Shown: piece after piece, positions 44,757 through 52,693 of the stretch
Position numbering within the stretch: position 1 is the first letter of the stretch
Layout: each line of letters begins with the position of its first letter
Source: Planctomycetota bacterium
GTDB taxonomy: Bacteria > Planctomycetota > Phycisphaerae > Phycisphaerales > SM1A02
Length of the DNA: 64,000 bases
Reading direction: 5' to 3'
Assembly (NCBI GenBank): GCA_022574595.1
Contig: JACZRS010000001.1
Span: 496,001 to 560,000, forward strand
Position numbers and translations under genes: made by a program
The notes under the pieces: generated by a model
Seen by the model: the letters and a program-made list of their open reading frames with translations, nothing else
Databases searched by the model: none
Told to the model about the DNA's origin: nothing

Positions 44757-45419
44757 TTATCGCCTAAAATCCAGATCTTCAATCTTCCCCAATACTGCGG
44801 TACAGATGTTCGCAAGGTGTGATGATGATCGTTTGTAGTGGCGGGCCAGTAGCGAATACGCCACAGCTTCATGTGTTTCTATGCTTGCGGAATCACCCAG
44901 AAGCTGCTCAATAACTTCATCGCAGCTATCACCGATGGAGTCAGCCATTTTAATTGCTTCTTTAGCTACGGCTTCATCAGATTCGCTGAATGCTCTTCTA
45001 GTTCTGTTGAATAGCTTCTCAACTTCCTGGCGAATAGTTTCAAGCGGATCGTTATATTTTGGGACATTAAAATCTTCGGTATAGAAACTTCCAACTTCAA
45101 ATACATTCTTGCAATAATCACCTAATCGCTCAGCATCCTTAGCGACGCTCATTAGTGCTAAGCAAGCAGCAACATCTCCGCCGGGGTTTATTGTCAGATG
45201 TCGAACGATCTTGCGGCGAATTGAGCGCAGCAGATTGTTAACAGATTTATCGCGCTGCATCAATGATTCTTTGACTTCTTCAGCCGGGACTTTTCGGCCG
45301 ATTACTTCATTTGCGCGAATGAACATCCATTGTGAATGATCAAGCATTTCCGAAAATTCGGAGAACGCTTGATCGAGTACATCACCAGATTTGAAAGCTG
45401 CAAACAGTTGCTTAAACAT
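44757..45419 (-). CDS. PhoU-like (DUF47-type) protein
   Basis: The 220-residue helical protein has the PhoU repeat pattern: RDKSVNNLLRSIRRKIVRHL in the first bundle and LLARHYKRSSSHLANICTAV in the second, with DAERLGDYCKNVFEV between. The E/D-xxD metal-binding style of PhoU is seen in KDAERLGDYCKN. It follows the Na/Pi symporter gene by 24 bases and may regulate or assist it. Confidence 0.85.
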   Translation of the reverse strand: MFKQLFAAFKSGDVLDQAFSEFSEMLDHSQWMFIRANEVIGRKVPAEEVKESLMQRDKSVNNLLRSIRRKIVRHLTINPGGDVAACLALMSVAKDAERLGDYCKNVFEVGSFYTEDFNVPKYNDPLETIRQEVEKLFNRTRRAFSESDEAVAKEAIKMADSIGDSCDEVIEQLLGDSASIETHEAVAYSLLARHYKRSSSHLANICTAVLGKIEDLDFRR

Positions 45420-45443
45420 TTAAGACTCCGCTTCGTTAGGTGA

Positions 45444-46637
45444 CTATGTAAAGAGCCAAACGATCAAATATCCAAGACCCGGAATGAGAAAAAACACTAC
45501 GAGAATGTAAAGGAAATAATACCGCTTCGAATTCGTGGCAAGTTCGGAATACCACCGCGCTAAACCTATTGGTATGAAGCGTAAAGGGTACCAGATTGCA
45601 CATCCGATCACGTTGAAGGCTACGTGACATGTAGCAACTCCTACAGCCGCTGCAACAGGATTGGCCGAGGCCGCGAGAATTCCTGTAACAGTAGTTCCAA
45701 TGTTGCAACCAAGCATAAATGGGAAAACACGCTTTGATTTTACGGCACCGGCCCCGGCAAGAGGAATCATCAAACTCGTGGTGACGGAGCTGGATTGAAC
45801 AAATATGGTGGAAATGATCCCGACAATCCAAGCCATAAAGTCGTTGCGAAATAATATGGAGCTGAATAGGCCTTCGACTCTCCTCAGCAACGCACCCTTG
45901 AGATTCTTTACCATCAGCAGGAGCATGAGGAACAATAATAAAATCCCCAACACTGCAAGAATCTTCCCTGTGGTCTGAGGATTTGATGAGAATAACCCCG
46001 CAAACCAATCGAATGCATCAACAATAGGTTTTGTGATTGATTTGATGGGGCTATTTGGCTTTGGTTGAGGACTAATACCTAGAACGCCAGCAAACCACAT
46101 TGAAAACTGCGTAAGCCAACCGTGACCTGTAGAGCTCAATAAACCACTTATCCACTCGATGGGAAAGAGTAAGGCAACAGTAAAGAGGTTTACATTTCCA
46201 TGCATCAATGCTGCTGCATAGCCGCGTCGAAACTGGTCCTTGATGCGCATCATGAAGCCGGAGACCAGGTTGTTGGTGATGCTCGTACCAATATTCGCAC
46301 CCATCACTGCATAGATCGCAGTTTCAAGATCCATTTGCCCGGCAGCGACGAGCGTGATTATCAGCGAGGTAGTGAATGAAGAACTTTGCACGATGCCCGT
46401 AACAAGTACCCCACCCATTAAAGCAACCACGGGATTATGAGCATGCTCCAATAGATCCTTCACGGCGGATCCCATCGACTTGAGCCCGCTGCCCATGATG
46501 TTGATCGCTGCCAGGAAAAAGTACAGGCAAATCCCTGCATAAATGCCGTTTTGCCAGGCAGGTGTCTCGCGCGCAGGCGACGGTTGAGTTAATGGTGTTG
46601 GTGATGATCCGGGCTGCGAGGCAGTGGCCTCTGGCAT
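45444..46637 (-). CDS. Na+/phosphate cotransporter (NptA/PNaS family)
   Basis: The 397-residue membrane protein has the two inverted-repeat signatures of the family: TGIVQSSSFTTSLIITLVAA with MGANIGTSITNNLVSGF, and VQSSSVTTSLMIPLAGAGAV with MLGCNIGTTVTGILAASANP. QSSS motifs form the substrate and sodium site. It imports inorganic phosphate. A proline-rich 25-residue cytoplasmic N-terminus precedes the first helix. With the PhoU-like gene downstream it makes a two-gene phosphate unit. Confidence 0.92.
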   Translation of the reverse strand: MPEATASQPGSSPTPLTQPSPARETPAWQNGIYAGICLYFFLAAINIMGSGLKSMGSAVKDLLEHAHNPVVALMGGVLVTGIVQSSSFTTSLIITLVAAGQMDLETAIYAVMGANIGTSITNNLVSGFMMRIKDQFRRGYAAALMHGNVNLFTVALLFPIEWISGLLSSTGHGWLTQFSMWFAGVLGISPQPKPNSPIKSITKPIVDAFDWFAGLFSSNPQTTGKILAVLGILLLFLMLLLMVKNLKGALLRRVEGLFSSILFRNDFMAWIVGIISTIFVQSSSVTTSLMIPLAGAGAVKSKRVFPFMLGCNIGTTVTGILAASANPVAAAVGVATCHVAFNVIGCAIWYPLRFIPIGLARWYSELATNSKRYYFLYILVVFFLIPGLGYLIVWLFT

Positions 46638-46768
46638 CTCGGTCTACCCTCGAAAGGTGTGCGACTTGACTACGCAAATCGCGTATGGGGGGGGCATCAT
46701 AAGGTTCGCGGATAACTTGTCTATACAAAATATCAATAAAACGAAAAAATAATTTCAACGCTATCCTT

Positions 46769-47617
46769 ATGCGTATGGCTGAGCAATCAAAGTATCACGC
46801 CAATGTCTTTCATGTATCGGACTTGGACGATCCCAGACTCGATGATTATCGCGATATCAAAGATCGTGATTTGCTAGGCCGAGATGGCTACCCAGGCTTA
46901 TTTGTTGGCGAGCAACCTCTCATCGTTGAGAAGTTACTAGCCAAGCCCGGTGCTACTAAATCAGTCTTACTTATGCCTCAGTGGTTGGATCGTCTCGCGC
47001 CTCTGGCTGGAGATGATGTGCCGATTTATGTCGCAACATCAGAGCTGTTAGAGAAAGTGGCTGGCTATCGAGTCCACCGAGGCGCATTGGCAATGGGCTA
47101 TCGCGACAAAATTGAGAGATCAGATCTAAGCTCGGTGTTAAGCAACGATCAGCAGCCTTTGACACTTCTGCTTTGCCAGGATATTACCAACATCGATAAT
47201 ATTGGTTTGCTATTTCGAAATGCAGCTGCGTTCGGAGTCGATGGCGTGCTGCTAAGTAGTAGCTGCCACGATCCCCTTTATAGAAAGTCCCTTAGAGTCG
47301 CAATAGGACACACTCTAAACGTGCCATTTGCACGTAGCAGCGATTGGCTTGGCGACTTGGAGCAGCTTAAAAATAAATGGGATATCACATTGATAGCAGC
47401 GGCAACCTCTAAGCAAGCCGTCGAGCTTGATCGCATAGAAAGGCCAAAACGAGTTGGCCTAGTTCTGGGTTCAGAATACTCCGGCTTACCTACTGATACG
47501 CTTGAAATGTGCGATCATATTGCCAAGGTTCCGATGGCGGACGGCGTGGATTCATTGAACGTAGCCGTCGCCGCCGCAGTTTGCCTGCATCGCTTCAGCT
47601 CCGCCATGCGTATGTAA
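46769..47617 (+). CDS. TrmH/SpoU-family RNA 2'-O-methyltransferase
   Basis: The 282-residue protein has an N-terminal L30e-like substrate domain (YPGLFVGEQPLIVEKLLAKP) and the SPOUT knot domain with all three motifs: NIDNIGLLFRNAAAFGVDGV, RVGLVLGSEYSGLP, and VPMADGVDSLNVAVAAAVCL. It methylates the 2'-OH of a ribose in rRNA or tRNA; the exact target cannot be told. It stands alone, divergent from the phosphate genes, and is the last gene of the low-G+C part of the window. Confidence 0.93.
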   Translation: MRMAEQSKYHANVFHVSDLDDPRLDDYRDIKDRDLLGRDGYPGLFVGEQPLIVEKLLAKPGATKSVLLMPQWLDRLAPLAGDDVPIYVATSELLEKVAGYRVHRGALAMGYRDKIERSDLSSVLSNDQQPLTLLLCQDITNIDNIGLLFRNAAAFGVDGVLLSSSCHDPLYRKSLRVAIGHTLNVPFARSSDWLGDLEQLKNKWDITLIAAATSKQAVELDRIERPKRVGLVLGSEYSGLPTDTLEMCDHIAKVPMADGVDSLNVAVAAAVCLHRFSSAMRM

Positions 47618-47671
47618 ACAGTGAAGGACCGCCGCGGAGTTTAGCCCGCCAGGTCGGGAATACCAAAATGT

Positions 47672-47905
47672 TTACGGCTCCAGATGCTTCTGGAAGTAGC
47701 GGCGAACGGCGCCACGAAAGTAGGTCCGTGCCGCTCCCGGAACACCGACAAACCCGTGGGTCTACTCCAGAAACAGCCTCAGGTCATAAGGTTTTCCGGC
47801 TTGAATCAGGCGTCTAGCATCTTCATAATGTTGTAGAACTCGCTGTCGTTGTTCGGGGATAGACTCCGTCACCAAGGGCTGCAACTGTGGACGGAGGGCC
47901 ACTGT
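47672..47905 (-). pseudogene. Broken C-terminal end of an S9 peptidase relative
   Basis: On the minus strand the frame ending at TAA 47674-47672 reads GAARTYFRGAVRRYFQKHLE then P, and before an in-frame TAG (47764-47762) it reads EDARRLIQAGKPYDLRLFLE. These align with the end of the complete S9 peptidase next door (FIGAGKSYDLLVLPGQGHD ... EVIRRYFQEHLQP). The TAG falls just before the position of the catalytic histidine (THGF) and may have arisen from CAG. No start or catalytic serine is left. It abuts the 3' end of the PD40 lipoprotein gene. Confidence 0.75.
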
Positions 47906-47915
47906 GGCGGCACCT

Positions 47916-48842
47916 TCACCAGTCCGGGTGCACTGCATATTCTTCGCTGTTGGTCAGTCGCCGCATGTTCGCTCCGTCCGCATCCATTACGTAAATCTCA
48001 CTGTGCCCTGCATCGCGGTGGGAATGGAAGGCGATGCTTGTCCCAAGCGGCGACCACACTGGACGCGCATCGACTCCGTCGTAATGCGTGAGGCGCTGGA
48101 CATTCGATCCGTCGACGTCCATTACGTAAATGTCCCAGTTATCGCTGTGCGTCGAGTCGAAAACGAATCTCGTGCCGTCGGGAGACCAACAAGCCTGGTA
48201 GTACACCTTCGAGTCGCGCGTGACTTGGCGAACGGTACCTGAACTTATGTCCAACACGTAGATATCCCACTTCCATTCGTCATCGTCGTCTTTCTTGCCA
48301 GCGGAGAAAACGAGTTTCGTTCCATCCGGCGACCAGTCGGGCCGAGCGACATACCGGTCCGTGTATTGAAGCAGACAACGGACGTTTGAGCCGTCAAATC
48401 CCATCACGCGCAGGCTAAAGATCTTCCGCTCGTCACCGCTTTGGGAAATGAACGCGATTTGCTTTCCGTCCGGCGACCAAGCCGGTGTTTTCTCTTTGTC
48501 CGGCGTGTGTGTGAGTCTTTCGACAGCCTGACCGTCGGCGCTCATCACGTAAATTTCCGAGTTCCCCTCTCGATCGGATGCGAAGGCAATACGGGTGCCC
48601 TCCGGGGACAATGCCGGTTGCCAGCTCCCGGTTCCTCCTTTGGTTGTTGTCAGTCGTCTCAATCCGCGCCCATCCGTGTCCATATCGAAAATCTCTTCCT
48701 TTCCGTTCCAATCGCTGACGAACACAATACGACCCTTCACTTGATTCATACGCCAGTCACCTTCTGGCCGGATAGGCCCCGAGCAGGCGGTGACGCCGAG
48801 CACAAAGAAAGATATGATCAGTCCAAAACGATTATGAGCCAC
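47916..48842 (-). CDS. PD40 (TolB-like) beta-propeller lipoprotein
   Basis: The 308-residue protein begins with a lipoprotein signal (FGLIISFFVLGVTACSG) and has about six WD40-like PD40 repeats, each with the form PxWSPDGTxIAFxSxRDGxxEIYVMDxDG (for example VRCLLQYTDRYVARPDWSPD and DIYVMDVDGSNVQRLTHYDG). It resembles the TolB propeller without its N-terminal domain and is probably a periplasmic binding protein. I chose GTG 48842 because AAGGAG lies eight bases before it and the signal peptide follows; the open frame extends upstream to 49160, but that part overlaps the peptidase gene and lacks a signal. Confidence 0.82.
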   Translation of the reverse strand: MAHNRFGLIISFFVLGVTACSGPIRPEGDWRMNQVKGRIVFVSDWNGKEEIFDMDTDGRGLRRLTTTKGGTGSWQPALSPEGTRIAFASDREGNSEIYVMSADGQAVERLTHTPDKEKTPAWSPDGKQIAFISQSGDERKIFSLRVMGFDGSNVRCLLQYTDRYVARPDWSPDGTKLVFSAGKKDDDDEWKWDIYVLDISSGTVRQVTRDSKVYYQACWSPDGTRFVFDSTHSDNWDIYVMDVDGSNVQRLTHYDGVDARPVWSPLGTSIAFHSHRDAGHSEIYVMDADGANMRRLTNSEEYAVHPDW

Positions 48843-48862
48843 TGTGCCAACTCCTTGCCCCG

Positions 48863-49015
48863 CTATGAAAGCCCGCCAATAGTCATTGTACCCCGACCCA
48901 AAATCCAAGCTTGCCACACTGACTGTGGCTCGCCAGAGCGAGCCAGGGCTGGGGCTGCCACGAGACCCCCGACGAGAAAAACAACTGGGCAACCTGTTAG
49001 TCCATATATCTTCAT
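48863..49015 (-). pseudogene. 5' remnant of an S9 peptidase relative (signal peptide only)
   Basis: A 50-codon minus-strand frame reads MKIYGLTGCPVVFLVGGLVA then APALARSGEP and stops at TAG after about 20 unrelated residues. Its start matches the complete peptidase (MKMFGLRRQHVALFVAGLVA then FAPLAGAGEP) in length and pattern. It begins eight bases after that gene's stop. It is best explained as the first part of a tandem copy whose body was lost before the PD40 gene took its place. Confidence 0.65.
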
Positions 49016-49023
49016 CTTCACCT

Positions 49024-51291
49024 TTATGGTTGCAGATGCTCCTGGAAGTAGCGGCGAATGACTTCAAGCTCATAGGCCATGCTTTCCTCTGAAACGTCGT
49101 GGCCCTGTCCAGGCAGGACGAGTAGGTCGTAGGATTTCCCCGCCCCAATAAACGCCTCAATCATTCTTACTGTGTGGGAAAAGGGAACGTTGACATCGCT
49201 CGTGCCATGCGTGAGTAGCAGTTTTCCTTTGAGACGGTCAGCCAAACGGAGATTCGATGCGTAGGTGTACGCCTCTCCGTTCTTCTCGATTGGGCCCATT
49301 GCCGACTCGTAAGCCCAATGCGCTGCAACGTCCGTTATCGAGGCACCGGCGACACCAACGTGATAAACATCGGGCGCCAACAACATGCCGCGGATGGCCA
49401 TGTAACCGCCGTGCGAATATCCGAAGAGTCCCACCCGCCCAAGATCCATGTAGGGTCGTGTTTCGGCTAACTGTTTAAGTGTCGCCACGTGGTCGGGAAT
49501 TTCGTGGCGTCCTAGTTGTGCAAAACTCGTGCTCCGAGAAAACTCCCGTCCCCGTCCATCGGTCCCTCGGTTATCCACAAGGAAAACGATGAATCCCAAC
49601 TGAGCAAATGCCCGTGCCCACCAACCCCTGTTGAAGCTATGCGGCACGATGCTCAAACCCCCGTAGATTTGATCGATCACTGGATACTTCTTTTGGGGGT
49701 CGAAATCGTGCGGTTTGAAGAGCACGCCATAAAGATCGGTTGTCCCATCGGCAGCTTTGACCACGAATTCCTCGGGTGGCCTCCACTTCAGTTCGTTAAC
49801 GAGCGCGTCGATCTTGGCCTTGGACAGGACTCGAAGCAGCGTGCCGTCTGCCCGCCTCGACTCTACTACGGGCGGCCGATCCACGTTCGAGTGTGTGTCG
49901 AGGAAAAACTCCGTTGACGGTGCGAACGCTATCTCGTGCTGACCGGTTCCTTCCGTCAATCGAGTGAAGTTGTTGCCTTGCAAGTCTATACGGTACAGAT
50001 GCGTATCGTAGAGTCGTTTTTCCGCACGGGCTGTGAAGTAAATCCAGCCGCGCTCTTCGTCCACTGCAACCACTTCCATCACCGGGAAGGTTCCCTTGGT
50101 GAGTCGCCGGATCAGCTTCCCAGTCATGTCATATAGATAAAGGTGATACCACCCGTCGCGCTGCGACATCCAGATGAATTGGTCGCCATTGTTCAGCGGA
50201 GTGAAAATTTTCTCGCCCTGTCCTAGCGCGAACTCGGGATGGGATTCGGTGAGGATGAGTCTCGCCCGGCCCGTCGCAGGGTCGGCTCCCATCAAGTCCA
50301 TCCGTTCCCAATAGCGATCGACCCGATAGAACAGCAACTCCGATCCATCACTCCGCCAGCCAACGATAAGAGCGTACTGGTTCGGCCCCAATCCGGTCTC
50401 GACACGCGTTAGCTTTTTGGAAAGGATGTCCAAGATGAACAGTTCGGTCTGCGGTATGGGCTCGCCGGCCCGACTATAGGAGATCCATAGCACTTCTTCC
50501 GTCGGACTGAGGTAGTCAACGATCGGAATCTTCGGCATCTTGCGGTAGTCCCCCTTTTTGACCGCCAGCTTGGAGCTATCCGGCGACCACGAAGCCCATT
50601 TGCTGTAGGTTCGTACCGGGACGTCGCGCCATTCGTACCCTTCTTTGCCGTCGATCGTAAGCTGAACTCTTTCGCCATCGGCCGTGGAACGTAGCCAAAC
50701 ATTGCGATCTTTTAAGAAGGCGAACCAGCGCCCATCCGGTGAACGTATCTCCATCAGGTCCAAGTCGGGATACCCGGCGCCTTCCCGTGTGATCTGCGGA
50801 ACAAGTCTGCGTTGCTCCTCCTCGGACACGGTCGGAGCAGGCGTGACTGCGTAGGAGTCAAGCTGGAGGATGAACACCTGGTCCTCCACGGTGAAACTCA
50901 CCGCCGTCTCGCGCTCATCTACGAAAGTGAACTCTTCAAAGGGGAGTCCGTTGTTGGGCGGTTCATCTCCGAGCAAAGCAGCAAGCGCTTGACGCAGACG
51001 CGCGGTGTCGAACAGGGGCGTCTTCGTGTTGGCCTTTGGATCCACCTGGTAGATGATGGTGTTCTCAGGTGCTCCCTCGGCGTACCAAAAGCTGCTGCCG
51101 TCGGCCATCCAGTGCGGCTCGATCGAGCCGCCTTTCACATATGATGGGAACTCGAGGTAGCGATAGTACATCGCCTCGCGCTCGGTTTGCCCCGGCTCGC
51201 CAGCACCAGCTAACGGCGCGAAAGCCACGAGACCGGCGACGAACAAAGCAACGTGTTGACGTCTGAGTCCAAACATTTTCATCTCTATCAT
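49024..51291 (-). CDS. Secreted S9 family (DPP IV-like) serine peptidase
   Basis: The 755-residue exopeptidase has a signal peptide (VALFVAGLVAFAPLAGAGEP), an eight-bladed propeller of about residues 70-480, and a C-terminal alpha/beta-hydrolase domain. The catalytic triad is visible: Ser626 in GLFGYSHGGYM, Asp699 in THGTSDVNV, and His731 in LPGQGHDVS. DPP IV-type enzymes remove dipeptides, often after proline. It is probably periplasmic or exported. The TAA of an older, truncated copy overlaps its first ATG (TAATG). Comparison with the 5' remnant downstream favours a start at ATG 51282 (MKMFGL) over 51291. Confidence 0.92.
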   Translation of the reverse strand: MIEMKMFGLRRQHVALFVAGLVAFAPLAGAGEPGQTEREAMYYRYLEFPSYVKGGSIEPHWMADGSSFWYAEGAPENTIIYQVDPKANTKTPLFDTARLRQALAALLGDEPPNNGLPFEEFTFVDERETAVSFTVEDQVFILQLDSYAVTPAPTVSEEEQRRLVPQITREGAGYPDLDLMEIRSPDGRWFAFLKDRNVWLRSTADGERVQLTIDGKEGYEWRDVPVRTYSKWASWSPDSSKLAVKKGDYRKMPKIPIVDYLSPTEEVLWISYSRAGEPIPQTELFILDILSKKLTRVETGLGPNQYALIVGWRSDGSELLFYRVDRYWERMDLMGADPATGRARLILTESHPEFALGQGEKIFTPLNNGDQFIWMSQRDGWYHLYLYDMTGKLIRRLTKGTFPVMEVVAVDEERGWIYFTARAEKRLYDTHLYRIDLQGNNFTRLTEGTGQHEIAFAPSTEFFLDTHSNVDRPPVVESRRADGTLLRVLSKAKIDALVNELKWRPPEEFVVKAADGTTDLYGVLFKPHDFDPQKKYPVIDQIYGGLSIVPHSFNRGWWARAFAQLGFIVFLVDNRGTDGRGREFSRSTSFAQLGRHEIPDHVATLKQLAETRPYMDLGRVGLFGYSHGGYMAIRGMLLAPDVYHVGVAGASITDVAAHWAYESAMGPIEKNGEAYTYASNLRLADRLKGKLLLTHGTSDVNVPFSHTVRMIEAFIGAGKSYDLLVLPGQGHDVSEESMAYELEVIRRYFQEHLQP

Positions 51292-51330
51292 TATGGTTTC
51301 AGGTGTTCTTGCAAGTACCGGCGAGAGAGA
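51291..51330 (-). pseudogene. Short C-terminal remnant of an S9 peptidase
   Basis: Just before the complete peptidase, the minus strand encodes LSRRYLQEHLKP and then TAA (51293-51291). This matches the last residues of the complete gene (VIRRYFQEHLQP) and of the broken copy at 47.7 kb. The match stops exactly where the hairpin element at 51331 begins. The TAA shares its last base with the ATG of the next peptidase. Confidence 0.65.
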
Positions 51331-51387
51331 GGGGATAAGTCTAATTGTGTAATTGGACTTATCCCCCTTTCTGTCCCGCGCGGGACA
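51331..51387. repeat. Double hairpin element at a truncation point
   Basis: GGGGATAAGTC (51331-51341) and GACTTATCCCC (51356-51366) form a perfect 11-base stem around 14 bases that can pair further. It is followed after five bases by the perfect 16-base palindrome TGTCCCGCGCGGGACA (51372-51387). The element abuts the truncated peptidase end and sits between divergent genes. This is the form of a REP-like or insertion-sequence end repeat. No transposase is nearby. Confidence 0.7.
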
Positions 51388-51423
51388 ATTGATTTTCTGC
51401 CTCAGCGGGCCGATTATGTGCGT

Positions 51424-52635
51424 ATGCCCCTAGACAAACCCATAGGCCCAACCGACCCGCAGGCCCGCTTAAGATCCATCGATGCCGTCAGAGGCGTTGC
51501 ACTGTTCGGGGTGTTGTTGGTCAATATGTATAACTTTGGCGCCTATTCTCCTGAATGGACCGGTCTTATCGACCGCATGTCCGTCACGGCGATGCACTCC
51601 GTGTTCGAGACTAAATCCTGGCGCCTCTTCTCCTTCCTGTTTGGGTTTGGATTTGCCTTGCAAATGATCAAGGCGGAGACACAGGCCGCTGGGTCATTGT
51701 GGTTCTACATCCGACGATTGGTGATCCTATTCGTCATCGGAATGGCGCACGCCTTGTTTTACGACGGGGAAATACTGATGAAGTATGCGGCGCTTGGCAT
51801 GATTCTGGTCGTGTTCCGAAAGATGCAAAGACGTGCGCTTCTGGTTTTGGCTCTTATTCTCCTCGCTGCGTTCCCAGTGGGAAACATGATCGTATCTCTA
51901 ACCGACGATGAATCTGCTGTGCAGTCGGAGGAGAACCCCTCACTCGCCGAACGAAGAGAGGGGCACCCCTACCTGGGTTCTCTTACAGACGTATTCGAGG
52001 CCAACGCTCCGGCCGTTCCGCCGCGCATCTGGTCGGGTCTGCATAACCCCGAATCAAGCTTAGCTGTTTTCGCAATGTTTTTGCTCGGTCTGTACGTGGG
52101 TCGAAGCCGGATTATTCACGATATTCCGCAACATCTTCCGTTTATCCGAAAGGTGTTCGGCTGGGGAATAGGCATTGGGGTCACGAGCGCAATTGCTGAA
52201 TGGTTGCTGGGGCAATATTCTGGATATGCGGTGTTCCGCGAAAACACTGCCTGCATCGGGACCCAACTTCTCGGCGATATTCTGTTTGCCTATGGCTCCA
52301 CAGCTCTTGCGTTGGGTTACGCCGCAGCAATCGTTCTCCTGGCCCAGGGTCCCAGATGGAGTGCGGTCCTGCGGCCTCTGGAAGATCTCGGGAAGATGGC
52401 ACTGACGGTCTATCTGTCCGGAACGCTCATGTTTACGATGCTCTTTTACGGTTATGGATTCGGACAAATATTCCTAATCGGGCCAGCTGGAACCACCGCA
52501 TATGCCGTCCTCTTCTTCGTGATACAGTTGCTCATCTGCTCCTGGTGGCTTCGACGATTCCGCTTTGGGCCGATGGAATGGGCTTGGCGGAGTTTGACTT
52601 ATTGGAAGGTTCAGACTCTACGTCTTTCCGAATAG
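51424..52635 (+). CDS. DUF418-family membrane protein
   Basis: The 403-residue protein begins RLRSIDAVRGVALFGVLLVN, the conserved start of the YeiB/DUF418 family. It has about eight membrane segments and the C-terminal DUF418 motif FGPMEWAWRSLTY. Some of these proteins may move or acylate small molecules; function is unknown. ATG 51424 (MPLDKPIGPTD) is the first sensible start. The open frame continues upstream to 51253, but that part crosses the peptidase 5' end and the hairpin element. It is convergent with the next gene with a 58-base gap. Confidence 0.85.
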   Translation: MPLDKPIGPTDPQARLRSIDAVRGVALFGVLLVNMYNFGAYSPEWTGLIDRMSVTAMHSVFETKSWRLFSFLFGFGFALQMIKAETQAAGSLWFYIRRLVILFVIGMAHALFYDGEILMKYAALGMILVVFRKMQRRALLVLALILLAAFPVGNMIVSLTDDESAVQSEENPSLAERREGHPYLGSLTDVFEANAPAVPPRIWSGLHNPESSLAVFAMFLLGLYVGRSRIIHDIPQHLPFIRKVFGWGIGIGVTSAIAEWLLGQYSGYAVFRENTACIGTQLLGDILFAYGSTALALGYAAAIVLLAQGPRWSAVLRPLEDLGKMALTVYLSGTLMFTMLFYGYGFGQIFLIGPAGTTAYAVLFFVIQLLICSWWLRRFRFGPMEWAWRSLTYWKVQTLRLSE

Positions 52636-52693
52636 TCGCCCAAGTTCCCACTGGCCTAAAGATGTTCATCTCCTTTACTCGCTTTAGCTTTGG

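Noticed and set aside
48843-49160. Upstream extension of the PD40 gene frame into the peptidase gene
   Set aside because: The extension overlaps the peptidase 3' end and lacks a signal; the GTG at 48842 has a ribosome site and is followed by a lipoprotein signal.
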